This document shows, in pieces, positions 12,595 through 25,466 of a stretch of DNA of 64,000 bases; within the stretch, counting starts at the first letter, position 1; each line of letters begins with the position of its first letter. The notes below the pieces were generated by a model. That model worked only from the letters and a program-made list of their open reading frames with translations, searched no databases and was not told where the DNA came from. The DNA comes from Chrysoporthe austroafricana (lineage: Eukaryota; Ascomycota; Sordariomycetes; Diaporthales; Cryphonectriaceae). Position numbers and translations under genes: made by a program. The stretch lies in the NCBI GenBank assembly GCA_001051155.2, contig JYIP02000008.1:1612001-1676000 (forward strand), in the 5' to 3' direction.

Positions 12595-15500
12595 GCTGGG
12601 CAGCGTGTGTGTGTATGGCTGGCCTGTTGATGGCGCGCCGGAGAGTTCCGGGCGGCAGCAAACCCCGGCAGCCCGCGCAGCCTTGGGAGGAGGGCTGGCT
12701 GGTTATCGAGACCCTGCGCAGCACGACCTAGCACCCTACTGAGCAGTAGTACCCAGTAGCGGCAGCGAGCAGGTGGCAGTGGGTGGGTGTTGAAGGATCA
12801 TCTCGGCTAGCGGTCCTCGACGAAGATCCCCCAGAGTTTATCCACCAGTGTCGACCTGATTTGCCGGAAGTGCCCCGTCAACCGCCCCACCGAAGCATGC
12901 ACAATTGGGTTTTTGCATGGTTGACGGGGATCCGGCAGTTCGGAGAGGGATGGATGGGTTCAGAAATAAAATCTAAACAGCCCTGGCGTGTTCATCCGTA
13001 CCCGGCCCGGCCAGGCAGCGCAGGCCTGCCTCATGGCTATTTTCTGCGGGAGGGTTTTTGATGGAGAGGCCCGGTAGCGAGGCGTCATGTCGTCTCGGTC
13101 CTGAGGGCCGCGAGAGGGTCCTGTAAAAGCTAATCTGGGCAGCACGGCTCGCTAGTAGTACGAAATCCTGCGTTCTGACGCCACTCCTGTGCATATCAGG
13201 GGATGGGCCTATAGCTGGCGGCTCCTATAGCTGCGTCGCGTACCTTGGGGTTCCGTATAGCTTGAGGACCACGGCACGGCCTGTGCGCCCGCCGCGGAGA
13301 TCCCAGAAGTCCCAGCGCGAGGAATAGTGCGAGTATTCGCATGCGATGCGAGAGGTCATGCCGGTCCCCCTCGCCCGGCAGACAGACACTGACACCCCGG
13401 CGCCTCGCAGGCCGAATGAGGTTGACGGGCGCCAGGCGTTGCTGCACGACACGTCGGAATGGGAACCGAGTTGGGGTGGGAGCACGATGCACGATCTGTG
13501 CTTTCATCGAACGGTCCCCACGCAGGATCCGCTCGATAGGCACAAGGGCGGGTTTGCGGTCCCGGAGGATGGATGACCAGGTACTTGCTACCCAGGACGG
13601 TACGAAGCCGTCGTCAACATCCCTGGTGCTGACCCGATGGGGGCCCCTGCGACCCGGTAGGTTTGATGAGGTCAGGTCGAGCCTCACTGACCGCTGCGGC
13701 TCGACGACTCGACCTGCTCATGTGCGCGTACGCGGCCGGTCCAGGACAATTTCCAAAGCAGGCCGGCACTGTGTAAGCTTGATTAAGTGACGGCACTGAC
13801 GGGTGGAGAGGGTCCCTGTTTCCCTCCCCCCCTCCTCCTTTCTTTTAGTATCCTTCCCTCGGATCGCTTTGGCGACTCGTGTGGACGAGGGGCCAGTCCG
13901 GTAGCGAGCGGAAGAAGGGTCCGCTCTGGAGCTAAAAACACACATTCGGGACCTCGAGTTCAACGTCGAGGTTGGGGCTGGGCAGCGCAGAGCGGGACAG
14001 GACAGGGCATGCCGCTTGCTTTTTCCCTGGCTCCTGCTGCCGGTGGTGGTAATGGTGGTGGTGGTGATCAGCGCAAGCACAAATTTCCGAGCCACTGGGG
14101 CGCCGGCGAACACGGTGATCCCCACCTCCGATTATTTTTGGAGCGTGTGTTTATGCCGAGTACAGCCCCGTACCGGCACAGCATGTAGAGTGGATGGCGT
14201 ATGGTGGCGAGGTGAGTAAGGGAAGAGTGTTGCTGACTTGTGTCCACGAGGTGAGGTCAGCCCTCGAGGCCGACCGCGCATACGAGGCTGTGACGGGTAG
14301 CAGAGAAGCCCCCTGCAGCCTCGGGAGCAGGAGGTGCCTGGCATGTCTCGGGCCGTGGAGGCTGAACATCACAAGAATGTTGGGATGTCGTCGTTTTGGG
14401 AGCCGCTTCCTCCCCCAGAGGATGAGCCGGCCGCATTGGGTGACGGTGCTCCGGGAGGGGACAGAGACCTAGGAGACAGAAAAGCAATGCAGGTCCATCA
14501 GGGACGGGAGAAGCACCGCAGGGAGAAGGAGAAGAAGGGGGTGGAGGGGTACGTACTGCGTACGTTCTCATCCAACTGCATCATCACCACCTCACATGCT
14601 ATGGTAGTACGGCGGGCCTGGGCTCACCGCGCGGCGCCAGCACCAGCACCAGCTGCACCAGCTGCAGCACCTCATACCTGCATCTGCATCTGCGCCTGCA
14701 CCCGGGCCTAGCTAGATTCTGCCTCAGTCTCGCCTGGGCGAATGCGGTGGATGCTGGGACACCACACCATACAGACATGACGGATACCTACGGGGTACTG
14801 TCTGTGTGGCATGTGAGCGGAGTTAGGGCATTAGGACTATCTCGAGTACCTCGTGTCCTGCGCGGGCGGCACTGGACCGTTTCTTTTTCCTGACTGATAG
14901 ATGATCAATTCTCTGGGTCCTCACTCCATTCCGGATCCAGGCTAGACTACCCAAAAAAAAAAAAAAAAACTACGGCCGTGTACTTGTCCAGCGCCGCCAC
15001 AGTGCCCGCGCCAGACTGTCAGTTGCGGCAGCAGTATGCGACACCCGGCCAGCAGCTCAGCCTGATGTGACGATACAAGTTCTCCGTGCAGCACGACACT
15101 CGGTCACCAATGTGGCACCCGAGTTCCGCATAGAGCGTGACACTAAGGTCCTCCCCAGCCCACTCAAGTCTCTCTACATGCACCCACACGCCTCTGCGGT
15201 TTACCGCAGACGTACAGCCACCAGGCGCACAGCGCGTACTTGCAGCCCTGGGCTGGACAGGAGCTGCCGTGTGCCACCTGCGCTGCCCAATTGCCACTGG
15301 CAAGACCTGGCGCAAGGCTCTGCGCTGTCTCTGGCTCGGGGGCTCTGGTCGTGCGCTGGCTACCCGGTAGATCTCCTCGGCGGGATAATACGTGATGCTA
15401 TATAGCCGGGTACAGGTACGTATAGCACTGTTGTCTTATCCGGGTTGGGGGGTTGGGAGGGGCACGCATCTCTGGACCCACAGCTCACATGCAAGCACAT

Positions 15501-16748
15501 CCCCCACGAATGCTGCTGCAGGTGGGACGCTTGCGCTGGACAGATCCAACGTCTTAGTCCTGGACCTAGGCGCGGGTCCAAAGTGTGCTTCCCACCCCCG
15601 CGGGCGTGATGGTGTTTGCGGCTCACCGCTCCTGGTTTGTTGGAATTAATAATTATAATAAAATATAAAAAAAGAAAAATAAAAAACAACCTGACCTCGG
15701 CAGGAGAGGCGACTCATTTCTTCTGTTGACCCGCCCGACATTGATTCCTGCCCGACAGGCCCTCCGCGCTGCGGGTGTGGTCGCAGAGGGCGCCAAATCT
15801 TGCGGGATATCCAGCAGTCTCGCGAGGACCCCAGACATATCTCCTGCATCTCGTCCCGCGTGCTGGGGGCCAGCCAAGAGGCCATGATCCTGTATCCTGT
15901 CCTCGGCCACCCCTCTGTGGGTTATAGCGCCTTATGTGCGTCACCCCAAGCCCTTCATCCTAGCGCCCGGCTGGACTGACCTTGGCCTTCATCTGGATCT
16001 GTTGGGTGGTATCGCCCGGCGCCCTCACCATCGATCGAGTGCTGAGTGGTGGGATCTCGGCCCAGGGGAGCAGGACGGTCGGCCGACGAGGAGGAGAGCA
16101 CCGAGGTCCCAGCCACGGCCACACGCACCTGAGAGGGCCGGGTACGTCCCCCTCCCCTATATCGCCCGTGTTATGGGCTGCCCACGATGCAGTGGGCAGA
16201 AAGAATGAGCACATGTCGTACTATGTACGTGCGAAATAGGGTTTCCGCGCTGACCGGTCGGCCCGCTTGAGAGCCTGGCGTCGTCGACCCATCGAGGGGA
16301 ACTGCAAGCCACAGCTGCACGGTCGTCCCGGGCGCCCAGCTCCTCCTTCGTCCTGGTGCTCTGTCGACATGCAAGCCTTGCCCAGCACGGGCCCGCGGTA
16401 CCGTCTCCACGGTAAGTACATGCCTGGTATCGCATCCTTGGTCCCATCCCCCATCTCTCTCGTCTCCATCTTGCCTCGAGGGCACGCCAGGGAGTCGTCA
16501 GCAGGGCGCAGCTTATGGCTTCGTGTAGCACGCGCCTGAAATGACGACGGTCAGGGGCTCCGGCGATGATCTCCCGCTCGTGCCCGCGCGGGCTCCCGGC
16601 AGGCCCTCTCCCAAGCTGCTCAGGAGTCGTCGCGTGGACAGACTACCAAGTAGGTAATTAACCAGCGCAATGCTGAGGAGGGCTGCCCGGGCAGGGGTTC
16701 TGCTAGACAGATAGCCGAGGCTGCGCACCGACCGGGGAGGTGGTACTA

Positions 16749-16786
16749 TGGCATGGCATGGCATGGCATGGCATGGCATAGCATGG
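16749..16786. repeat. (GGCAT)n pentanucleotide repeat
   Basis: Seven to eight copies of GGCAT/GCATG in tandem, the last with a single change to GCATA. The unit contains the palindrome GCATGC only in part. No gene model covers it. Confidence 0.9.
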
Positions 16787-18089
16787 CGTAGGCATAGTGA
16801 GGGACTTTGGCCACCACTCCTCACCCACAGAAGAGGCCCTTAACAGCCCCCCTATCAGGCTAGTGCTAGCTTTTACTGTCAGTAATTTCACCCAAGGCCT
16901 CCCTCTGGGCCTACCACGGGCTGGCTGGCGGTAAGGAGCTGGCAGCACACCCCATCCCCCGTCCGGCGCCGCTAGCCCCAACGTCTCGAGGACCATCTTG
17001 TGTGGAATAGACGCGTTACACCGGCCCTGGGGGGGGGAGGCTAGAACCGCACCACAGGCACAGAGCGCCCCCCAGGAATCGTACCAGAGGGACGCACGGC
17101 CGCATCGATCTACATGCCCGCCGCCACCACCACAGAATCTCGGCCGATTAGCACACCTCGGGCGAGACCCGGTGCTCAGGGTCGGGGAGCGCTGCAGGCT
17201 GTGGCGGTATGGGGATTGCCATGGCGGTGCCGTCTGCCCTCTGGCCTTCGGGAGAAAGCCACCCCCCCGGTGCGTTTCCTGCCGCTCCTCGTGGGTGCTC
17301 TCCTGGCCTGGTCTGCCGTGGTACAGCCAGCCTACAATATAGTAAGCTTCCGTGTCACGTTTGCTCTTCGAGGGCGCGCGTCGGGCTGGCGGTGGGCGGC
17401 GCGGGGGGGGGAAGCAAGTACAGACGTACATACTTAGGTGATGGCTGTACGTACCGCAGTACCGCACTGCTACCGTGGTGATGTACTGCGCATGCCGGGT
17501 GCGGCCAGGGGTCGCTGTGGTACTTCATACCTCTGCAACGGTCAGTATCTGCTAGTCCAGCACAGGCGCCCCACCTGTGCCCTCATCAACCTCCCCCCTC
17601 CCCCACCCAGCTCCGCTCATCATAGCGACAGGGTGGACAGGGTCTTGCAGAGTGGGCTTGACACGCTCCTCCATTTTTCTTGCCTTCTTGTGGTGTTTCT
17701 TGTCTTCTCCAAATGCACCCCTTCATCAACAGGCGCTGCACACAGGCCACGCCGCGCTACCGCAGTACACAGTCCTCTGTCTGTGTCTGTATGGCGTGGC
17801 ATGTACCTGTCTGTCTGCTGCACCCGAGGGGGTCGCCAGGCCCTCCCGTGCTATTGATGGGCCATGTCACCACTCCTACACCACCACCCGTCGTCACCAC
17901 CACCAACCCACACTCTCATAATTTCTGGGTACATAGGGCGAAACCGTCTATTTCTGGCACCTTCAATGCGCGCCCTACCCTGGATTATGCTCTGCCCTGC
18001 TGCGGGCCTCTGCCGCCTGTCCCCAGCGGCAACCTAGCCGCGCATCCCGAGCCCCCTTCACCTAGCCGCCAGCAGCCGGGCGGGAGGAG

Positions 18090-18123
18090 AAAAAAAGAAA
18101 GAAAGAAAGAAAGAAAAAAAAAA
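18090..18123. repeat. (GAAA)n purine repeat
   Basis: A GAAA tetranucleotide run flanked by poly-A stretches, strongly purine-biased on the plus strand. Confidence 0.9.
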
Positions 18124-18794
18124 TCCTAAGAGATCAGGTGGCATGCCCTCTCGGTCGGTGTGCTAGTGAGCACACGGGTAGGGGCGGGCGACTAGAGCGC
18201 AGGCCTGCGATGGTGGCCAGTTGCCAGTAAGCTAGCTAGTAACCTGCCCCCCGGTCCCTGAGTTATCAGCAATCCCTGGCGTCCCAAGCCGACCCACGAG
18301 GACGCCCCTGGGGGCCCTGGTACCCTAGCACACGGCCTGCCCCCCTGATCCCTCCCCCGTCGTGGCATCCACTGCGGCTGGTCCTGGCTGGTGGCTCTCG
18401 CTCGCCCACAGCTGTGTCGCCCACCCCTGGCCCACGCCCCTCGCCCCTGGAACTCTACCCAACTCGCCTCGTCTTCCCCTCCATGCCCTACCGGGAGCCC
18501 TGCATTGCCCCCCCCCCAGTGCCGTGGAACGCGAACTGGGCAGCACTTGTATTCCAGAATACTACTTACATGACCTCCTGCCGGATTTTATTCCACACCT
18601 GGCCTGTCACCCACACCCTCTGATATAGAGTCTCACACCTCTGGGCTCGTCCTGTCTCTGCCGCAACACAGCATCTGCTTGCCACTCCACGGACCACGGA
18701 GCCTGGGACAACCTCACCGCCAGGGCCTTAGGTAGTGCCAGCACCACAGCGACCCGGACCGAGCTCTCCCTCGACCACTGCACCGCGCAGACGA

Positions 18795-18837
<43 letters not shown>

Positions 18838-18872
18838 GAGAGAGAGAGAGCGAGCGAGCGAGCCAGAGAGAG
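18795..18872. repeat. Compound purine repeat (GA)n(GACA)n(GA)n(GCGA)n upstream of the Zn2Cys6 gene
   Basis: A compound microsatellite of GA, GACA, GA and CGAG units about 300-390 bp before the likely start codon of the transcription factor gene, so it probably lies in its promoter or 5' leader. The plus strand is almost free of T. Confidence 0.9.
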
Positions 18873-19179
18873 AGAGACGGGATTGGGACCCAGCCCCGCG
18901 GTAGCACGAGATCCTGCTTGGCCCGGCCCAGTCCAGCCCAGCCCAGCCAGGCCAGGCAACAAGAGGAGGAGCCGAGCCGTGTCGTGCGTGCGTGTGTAGC
19001 TTGGATGTAGCAAGCTCTCGTGCCGCGACCTGTGCACGATTGAGGCTCCCGCCTCCTCCGCCCCCGACCTCATCCTCCCACCCACCGTGCCGCATGAACA
19101 CCACACGCGACAGCCGCCTGATCCAGACGACGCCCTTGGGAATCCTCCACCTTCCAGCCACGCCGACCGCATGATCACC

Positions 19180-22100
19180 ATGTCGAACGACCCGACGGCC
19201 CGCCGGCTGCTCCCGCAGAACTCGCAGATGACCAACTTCAGCTTTGCGCCCCAGCCCTACCACCAGCCAAGAGAAACTCAGAAGAGTGCGCCATTCTACC
19301 CCCCTCCGCCCCGGCCAGCTCATCATGGACGGCCTCTCTAACCTCCTCGCAGATTATGTCTTCGTGGACGAGCACAACCGCCACAAGAGGCTCAAGGGTA
19401 CGCGCGCGCTGCACCCGGATCCGGCTTCCCCCCCCCCCGGAACCCCCTTGATCTGGGAACTGACTGACCTCCTGCGTGTGTAGTGATGAGAGCGTGTGAG
19501 GGCTGCCGGCGCAGGAAGATCAAGTGTGATGCCGCTACCACCAACACCTGGCCGTGCTCCGCGTGCATCCGCCTCAAGCTCCACTGCGTCCGTCCCAACG
19601 GCTACGACGGCGCGGCCGAGCCCCAGGTCTTCGAGCCGACGCGTCCTGAGTACGAGAGCGTAGGTGTTCACGACTTCCGGCCGTCCCTGGCCATGCCGCC
19701 ACCCCACATGCTGGCCGGGACGCCCGACACGGCCTCCATGTATGCGCCCAAGGCGGCGAGCTACTCGGGGCCGTCTGGCCTCTACCAGCCCATGCAGTAT
19801 GCAGACCACTCCCCGGTGGCAACCGGGATGCACTACACCACCATGCCTCCTCCGGTCGGCGTCGTCGAGAACGCCTATGCGACACCGCAGTCGCAGCCCG
19901 GAGCGCAGACGTCCATGTTCCCTACGACGCACGCGCAGCAGGGCAACCGCCCAGATTCCCCCCCAGAGACATTTAGCTCGGACTCATATGGGCCCCAGGA
20001 CCTCTCCGAGATCCTTGGCACCCTGAAGCTGAACGATGCAGGCACAGGTGAGTTCGGCCGGATGGAGTCCACCGCGCAGATGACAGGCGCTGACGCTCTT
20101 TGCAGCACCATACCTAAACAACAAGTTGAGGATCCGGACGCAGGGCGAGGAGGAGCCGCTGCTTCCGGAGGACGACGAGTACAAAACGTCGCTGCCACCT
20201 CTCGTCTCCGGCCCTGGCCACAAGGTTCGCATACCACCAGAGCTGATGCCGGACGAGGAGACCTCGCTTCACTATTTCGATGCATATTTCACCCATGTTC
20301 ACCCCTACATACCTGTGCTGGACAGGGCGACCTTCTACCGACAGTGGCAGACCGACCGGGAATCAATATCACCATTGGTCCTCGAGGCCATGTTCGCACT
20401 GGCGGGCAGGATCATGGACGAGCCTGGGGAGGGGCAGCAGTGGCTAGCTCTGGCGACGAGTGCGTCTAAACTTTCGACCTCATCTGACAGCTTGATCAAA
20501 TGCTAACATCATTCAGGACACGCCGACTCTTTCCTGGACATTCCTCGGTTAAGTACCCTGCAGGCGCTGCTGCTGATGCTCAAGGCGAGAGAAGCCGCGC
20601 CGCGCCGCGGTTATTTCTACCGCTCATGGATGAGCATCGTGCAGTGTGTCCAGATGGGTAAGGAGCTGGGACTGGATGACCACTACGAGGATCACAAAGC
20701 CGGGCGGTCCTGCAACTCGTCTGCGGCAGATTGCGCTCTGAAGACCCGGATATGGCAGACCATCTTTCTCTGTGAGACAATGATAGGCTCTGCGCAAGGT
20801 ATGTATGAGACTCTGTGAGATTCATGGGCCATTCACCTGACATCCAGCTACCTAGGCCGGACGGATCTGTCAGTAGACCTGGATACAGTCGATTTCAACG
20901 TTCAGCGACCATATGCGGCAGGCGACGATACCGACTATCAGGTCACTCGAAATTTCACATACATGGTCAGGCTGGTTCGCAACATTGCGCGGATGAACAG
21001 GGTCTATTCGCGCATCCATAAGCACAAGGACTGGACCGGCGACCCCGAGCTGGCGTCGCTGAATCCCGAGGTCACAGCCTGGATGAATGACCTCCCGAAC
21101 GACCTTGCTGTGAACTTCCCACCCGACGGCTCTCCTCCGTGGCTTCCCTCTGCTTTCATCGGAAATATGCACAGTTATTACTATCTCAGCGTCATATTGT
21201 TGCACCGGCCACAACTGCAACAGTTTAACCCCTCTGGCATGGACGGACAGTGGAAACACCACATGTTGCTGTGCTACAACGCAGCCAAGAACTTGTGTCG
21301 CCTGCAAGAAGCCGTCCTGCAATCCTTCGGGTTGAACGGCCTTCAGTGCATGCAAAGAGGCCTCCATTTCACGCTCTATTGTATTCTGTCCTGCATTGTG
21401 CTTCATCTCGTACGTCGAGGTTCCTTGCTCTTCATGTTGCACTCCCTGACAAAGTCACAGGTTGCCCTCACTTCGCCCGATCCGGAGCTGAACTCGGACG
21501 CTCGCGAGTATATGACGCGGCACATGCGGGTGCTGGAGAAGTGCACGCACACGTGGACGATGCCCGATATGAAGAAGCAGATCGAGTCGATCCGCGAGGC
21601 CTTCTCGGCCGACACGCGGAAGCCCTTCGTCCTGCGGGCGACCTTCCCCTACGGCAGTCCTCAGACTACCCAGCGCTTGAGCCCGACGCAGACGAGCCCT
21701 GGCAGCTACACGCACCGGGCGCCGATGCGGAGCTCTGTTGACCACCGTCAGCAGCAGACAATCGATACGCAGAGCGCCGTTCAACATTCTCAAGTCAGTT
21801 ACCCCGGCCAGCATCCAATCACGCCGCCCATCTCCGCGGGTCCTGTGGACTTGAAGAGTGACTCTCCAGCTGCGCAGTCACTCGCCATGATGGCTACCTC
21901 GGCTGCCGCGCAGACCAGTGCCACGCAGGCGCCGACCTTGCAACCGTCCATGTCCATGACGACAGATGGTGGTTCGGGCTGGAACCCGACACGAATATTT
22001 GAGTGAGCAATCTACTACCTCTGTTGTCCTGCCCCCCGCCTCGACTAACGCCTTCCCCCAGTCAGTGGAACTCTTCATTCGGTACGCCACCAGCTCAGCC

Positions 22101-22386
22101 AGCACCCGTAACGGGTGCTCCACCCTCGAGCAGCTCTCTAAGTCTTCCCAATCCAGGTGCCGCCGAGGTCCCAACAATCCAGGACATCCAGCACGTGCAC
22201 GCCACGGTGCCGTCGGTCGCCGCAGCTGCCGCCGCCGCCGCCGCGACCCAGCAGATCTCGCCGCACACGCAGTACTCAGCTCCTCCGATCCAGACCTTTA
22301 TTACGCCGTCCATGTGGCAAGAGTCTGTGGCCAGTGTGTACGAGGGCGGGCTGAAGAGGAGCTGGGACTACGATGCGCGCAGGTGA
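19180..22386 (+). CDS. Zn(II)2Cys6 transcription factor with fungal-specific (MHR) domain, eight exons, about 923 aa
   Basis: Nuclear DNA-binding regulator. Exons: 19,180-19,285, 19,353-19,397, 19,484-20,047, 20,106-20,459, 20,517-20,798, 20,856-21,409, 21,461-22,002 and 22,062-22,386 (TGA). They sum to 2772 nt, a multiple of three. Introns are 51-86 nt, several with CTAAC or CTGAC before CAG. The zinc cluster CX2CX6CX9CX2CX6C is at about residues 55-85 (CEGCRRRKIKC, then CSACIRLKLHC), with a longer third loop than usual. A Pro/Gln/Ser-rich linker follows, then the middle homology region from about PELMPDEETSLHYFD through RSWMSIVQCVQMGKELGL to AFSADTRKPFVLR, and a low-complexity tail with nine alanines. 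Start: ATG 19,180 (A at -3); ATG 19,171 is in frame and equally possible. The first intron has a weak donor (GTGCGC) but a clear CTAAC branch site. The factor resembles a conserved Pezizomycotina group; I cannot name its targets and give no symbol. Confidence 0.88.
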
Positions 22387-23940
22387 AACGAGAAGACGGC
22401 ATTTTCCTGCTGATGAATCCCGAAGAGAAAAATGGAGAAAAAGAAAATCGACCACGCGACAGTTTTGTACCCTCTTGTCACCAAGGGTCTGGTAATGTTG
22501 CGCGGTGTTTTCTTATCACTATGAAAAGCTAATCGAAGAGCGCAAAGCGGAGCTGAAAGGATATATCGTCAAATTGGCAAGTGTGGATTTCCTGGCGTTA
22601 CTGCTGCTTTGAAAATTTCTATATCCTGTTTTTTTTCCTCACTGGGGACACATTCTGGGGGCGAGCATGTGGGAGCATCGTTTCGGACGGGGCCGGTGTT
22701 CACCCGATCCATTGAATACGCGATACCATCAAAATTTTTTCATCATCTTGTAATCATCTACCTGCCTGTTCAACTTCATGTATTATACATCACACACTAC
22801 GGGAGACGCAGAGACCCGGATGGTCTTGGACTGGGAACAGGAAAGGCTGTTCGCAGGTGAGGGGGGTGGACCAGTCTGTACCAAAGAGTCTGAAAACACG
22901 CGCCGCTGTGCAACTCTGATCTGATACCTCTCTTCGTAACTTTGGCTACCTTTACTTACTCGATACTGTGACAGACTTGCCTGCTCCACGTGCTGGGGTG
23001 TCCAGCTGCGACAACCTAATGCCGGACCGGGGGGGTTGTAGGCGGGTTTGCTGGCAGAGCGGTTCATGGGACCGGAACCCACACGCCACGTACATATTGT
23101 AACAAATATATATCTCTTGGGCAAGGTCGTACGTGTCTAGCTACATACACGCACCAATGGCAAACGAGGCTTCGCCCGCCGCAGGGGACCTCATTTCTTC
23201 GCGTCTGTGCCCTCTCGTGAACGGTACGTGCTAGGCCGCAGGTCAGGAACGTGTGACTGAGCCCTGGCCCCCTCCTGCAAGGGCATTCATCCGCCGTCCA
23301 GCACGTACGTACTAACCAGCAAGAGCCCACCGCGACGTATACATCCTCCCTCAAGGTACCTGCTGTTTTCGCTGGAGATTACCTGGTCTTAAGAAAGCCT
23401 TACTATAGCCGGGGTCAAGAAACCGCGGACTACTGAATCTTTTTTTCTGGGGCGGTCCCCTCCGCTTCTCCCCCCCCCCGACCCGACCCAGGTGCATGGT
23501 AGGTTCTGAAAGTATATCTGCAGTACACTTCGTCCGTGACAACTCGGTCGAGATGTCCGTTCCCCCGCCGGCACGCGACGCAATAGCCTCATCCCTCGAC
23601 GTGAATATTGGATCCTCCGGCGACATCCACCTGCCAATCTCGCGTAGATGAGAGAAAGTCTTTGTCCCCGCGGATCCTTTGGGGAGGATCTGCCTGCTCT
23701 CGCCCCTCCCCCCCCAAAAAATTCGTATCACGAGGCCAATGACACCGTGCTTGTGTGCTGGCGGGCGGACGGTGGGAGAGGTTCATGATCCACGTCCCCC
23801 ACGTTTGTTGACGTCGCGGCGGCCCCATCGCGCAGGGGCAAGCACCACCCGCCCGCCCGTGCCCGGAGATGATTCTTGTTTTCTCTATCTCTTATCATTT
23901 TTTTTTTCATCTTTCTTTTATTTCCTTAAACCTCCACCCT

Positions 23941-23975
<35 letters not shown>

Positions 23976-25360
23976 CGAACCCTCTTCCCAATCCAATGCC
24001 TATCCTCCACCCCTTGGCGGTGGGAGGGAGGGGCCGCCGCGTTCAGGAAATCTGACCCGTCCAGCGATCTCGGGACGGCAATCGGGGCGCCGGAGGATTC
24101 CGATCGCGTCGCGAGAGCCGGGGGAAATATCCCGAGCCTTGCGAGGGAAGGAAGAAAAAAAAATCGCCGAGGACAGGCGAGGCTCGCGAACCACAGGACG
24201 CCGTCCCACGGCTCAGGGCCCTGCAGGCGTGCGAGATCGCTACACGTAAGTAAGTGTGTGTGTGTATAATAAGCGGCGGCGGCGGCTTTTTCTTCTCCCT
24301 CCGCCCGCGACCGGGACCGGGCGCCGCCTAAAACGCGCGGGCTTCTGGCCGGCGCGCCGGCTCGTCCTGCTAGGCCCGCCTGTAGTGGTGGTGGTGGTGG
24401 TGAGTGCTAATTAGCAATCCATCCTGGCGGCTCGGCACCATTTGGGGGCTGATCTCTTTTCGTATTCGGGGTCCTTTTTTTCCCCTGGGGGAGCGAGTGC
24501 GAACCCTCTTCCCCCCCCGTCCGGACCCCGGCACGCCGTGCGCGGCGGGTACCCACAGCCGCCCTTCTGATCGACAGGCCGTACCATGGTTTCTGCGCAC
24601 ACACACACACACGCACCCTCCCCCCCCTTCTCGGCCGGGATGCGCACGCGCGGCGGCGGACCTCTCGCCCGTCGTCTGTGCTATATGGCACCCGTGGTAT
24701 ATATCACATCGGTGGCCCCTGTGCCCCTCCACGATTACGAGCGAGATCTCGAAAGGCGGGATCGCCTGATCGTACATGAACCTTGTCTCCTTGTTCTCCT
24801 TGTTCCCTCCCTCCCTCTCCCGTATACGTTACTTGCGAGTCATGCCTCGGTAAGATCATTTTATGTTTATAATTTCTATATACGTATATGTGTGTGTAGT
24901 ATGTAGATATCATGATATACTATCGTATCAGATATTGGGACCCGGCCGGGGCCGTGCGAGTGGCGCCTGCTAGGGCCACCTTGGAGGGACGATATGGTGT
25001 GGATGATGCCGAAGTACTTCGGGTTTCCGGCCTGTGGCCATATACTATGGTACCATATGTACTGCGACTACAGCAGAGGTCCTCTGCACTGGTGACCCCC
25101 TCCCCCACGAAGCCCAGGGATTGAGGGACAAATTTAGCACACTTAGGGCATACCATAGTATGAAAGGCTTGGTTGGGGGCAAGAGGTCGCTGGCTACATA
25201 GTACTAGGTATGGACTGCATAGTACTTCATGTGGGTGGGTACTTACTCATCCATCTGCCTCTGGCGCGGGGGTCCACACCCAGCCCTAGCTTCGTGATTC
25301 GCACAATCTGTGGCTATAGAGCCTTCCTCAAAATCACACCTTCCAAGAGCCATGTCAGCT
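22387..25360. other. Intergenic between the Zn2Cys6 gene and the tRNA, no supported gene
   Basis: About 3 kb holding the 3' UTR of the transcription factor gene at its left, then GC-rich sequence with homopolymers and short simple repeats (CA run near 24,599-24,614, GGT run near 24,387-24,402). Open frames here are short, Arg/Pro-rich or pass through poly-C and match nothing I know. Confidence 0.5.
23942..23974. repeat. Poly(C) tract of 33 residues
   Basis: An uninterrupted run of 33 C after a T-rich, C-rich stretch. Such a tract can form i-motif/G-quadruplex-like structures and is prone to sequencing and assembly length error, so the exact length is uncertain. Confidence 0.9.
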
Positions 25361-25466
25361 GGTCCCGTAGCTCAGCTGGTTAGAGCGTCGTACTAATATT
25401 TCTCGAATGAAAAAAATATTGAGTAAATTAATGCGAAGGTCGCGAGTTCGATCCTCTCCGGGACCA
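25361..25466 (+). tRNA. tRNA-Ile (anticodon AAT) with a 32-nt intron
   Basis: Cloverleaf: acceptor GGTCCCG/CGGGACC, D stem GCTC/GAGC, anticodon stem TCGTA/TGCGA with one wobble pair, anticodon loop C-T-AAT-A, variable AGGTC, T loop TTCGATC and discriminator A. The intron lies at the canonical place after position 37 (25,399-25,430) and is AT-rich. The T stem GCGAG/CTCTC has one mismatch, C50 with T64. Internal A- and B-box promoters are part of the gene (AGCTCAGCTGG and GAGTTCGATCC). It sits exactly at the switch from GC-rich to AT-rich sequence. An alternative reading of the intron border by one base does not change the anticodon. Confidence 0.88.

Larger units (their letters stand above)
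8724..19179. other. About 10.4 kb GC-rich region without a supported gene
   Basis: No family is recognisable in any frame. The long open frames (for example 11,338-12,150 minus and 16,703-17,467 minus) are low-complexity, overlap frames on the opposite strand, and several run through microsatellites. Visible structure is limited to homopolymers (17 T at 9091-9107, 17 A at 14,953-14,969) and the simple repeats listed separately. The right end must contain the promoter and 5' leader of the Zn2Cys6 gene. Unannotated non-coding transcripts or a lineage-specific small secreted protein cannot be excluded from sequence alone. Confidence 0.5.

Noticed and set aside
12312..12742. Overlapping open frames through the GA microsatellite
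   Set aside because: Open only because the dinucleotide repeat has no stops; protein would be a run of Glu-Arg.
14016..14219. Small ORF with a signal-peptide-like start (MLFPWLLLPVVV...)
   Set aside because: The hydrophobic part comes from a GGT repeat; no conserved downstream sequence and no other support.
16703..17467. 254-codon minus-strand open frame
   Set aside because: Runs through the GGCAT repeat and Gly/Pro-rich sequence with no recognisable domain.
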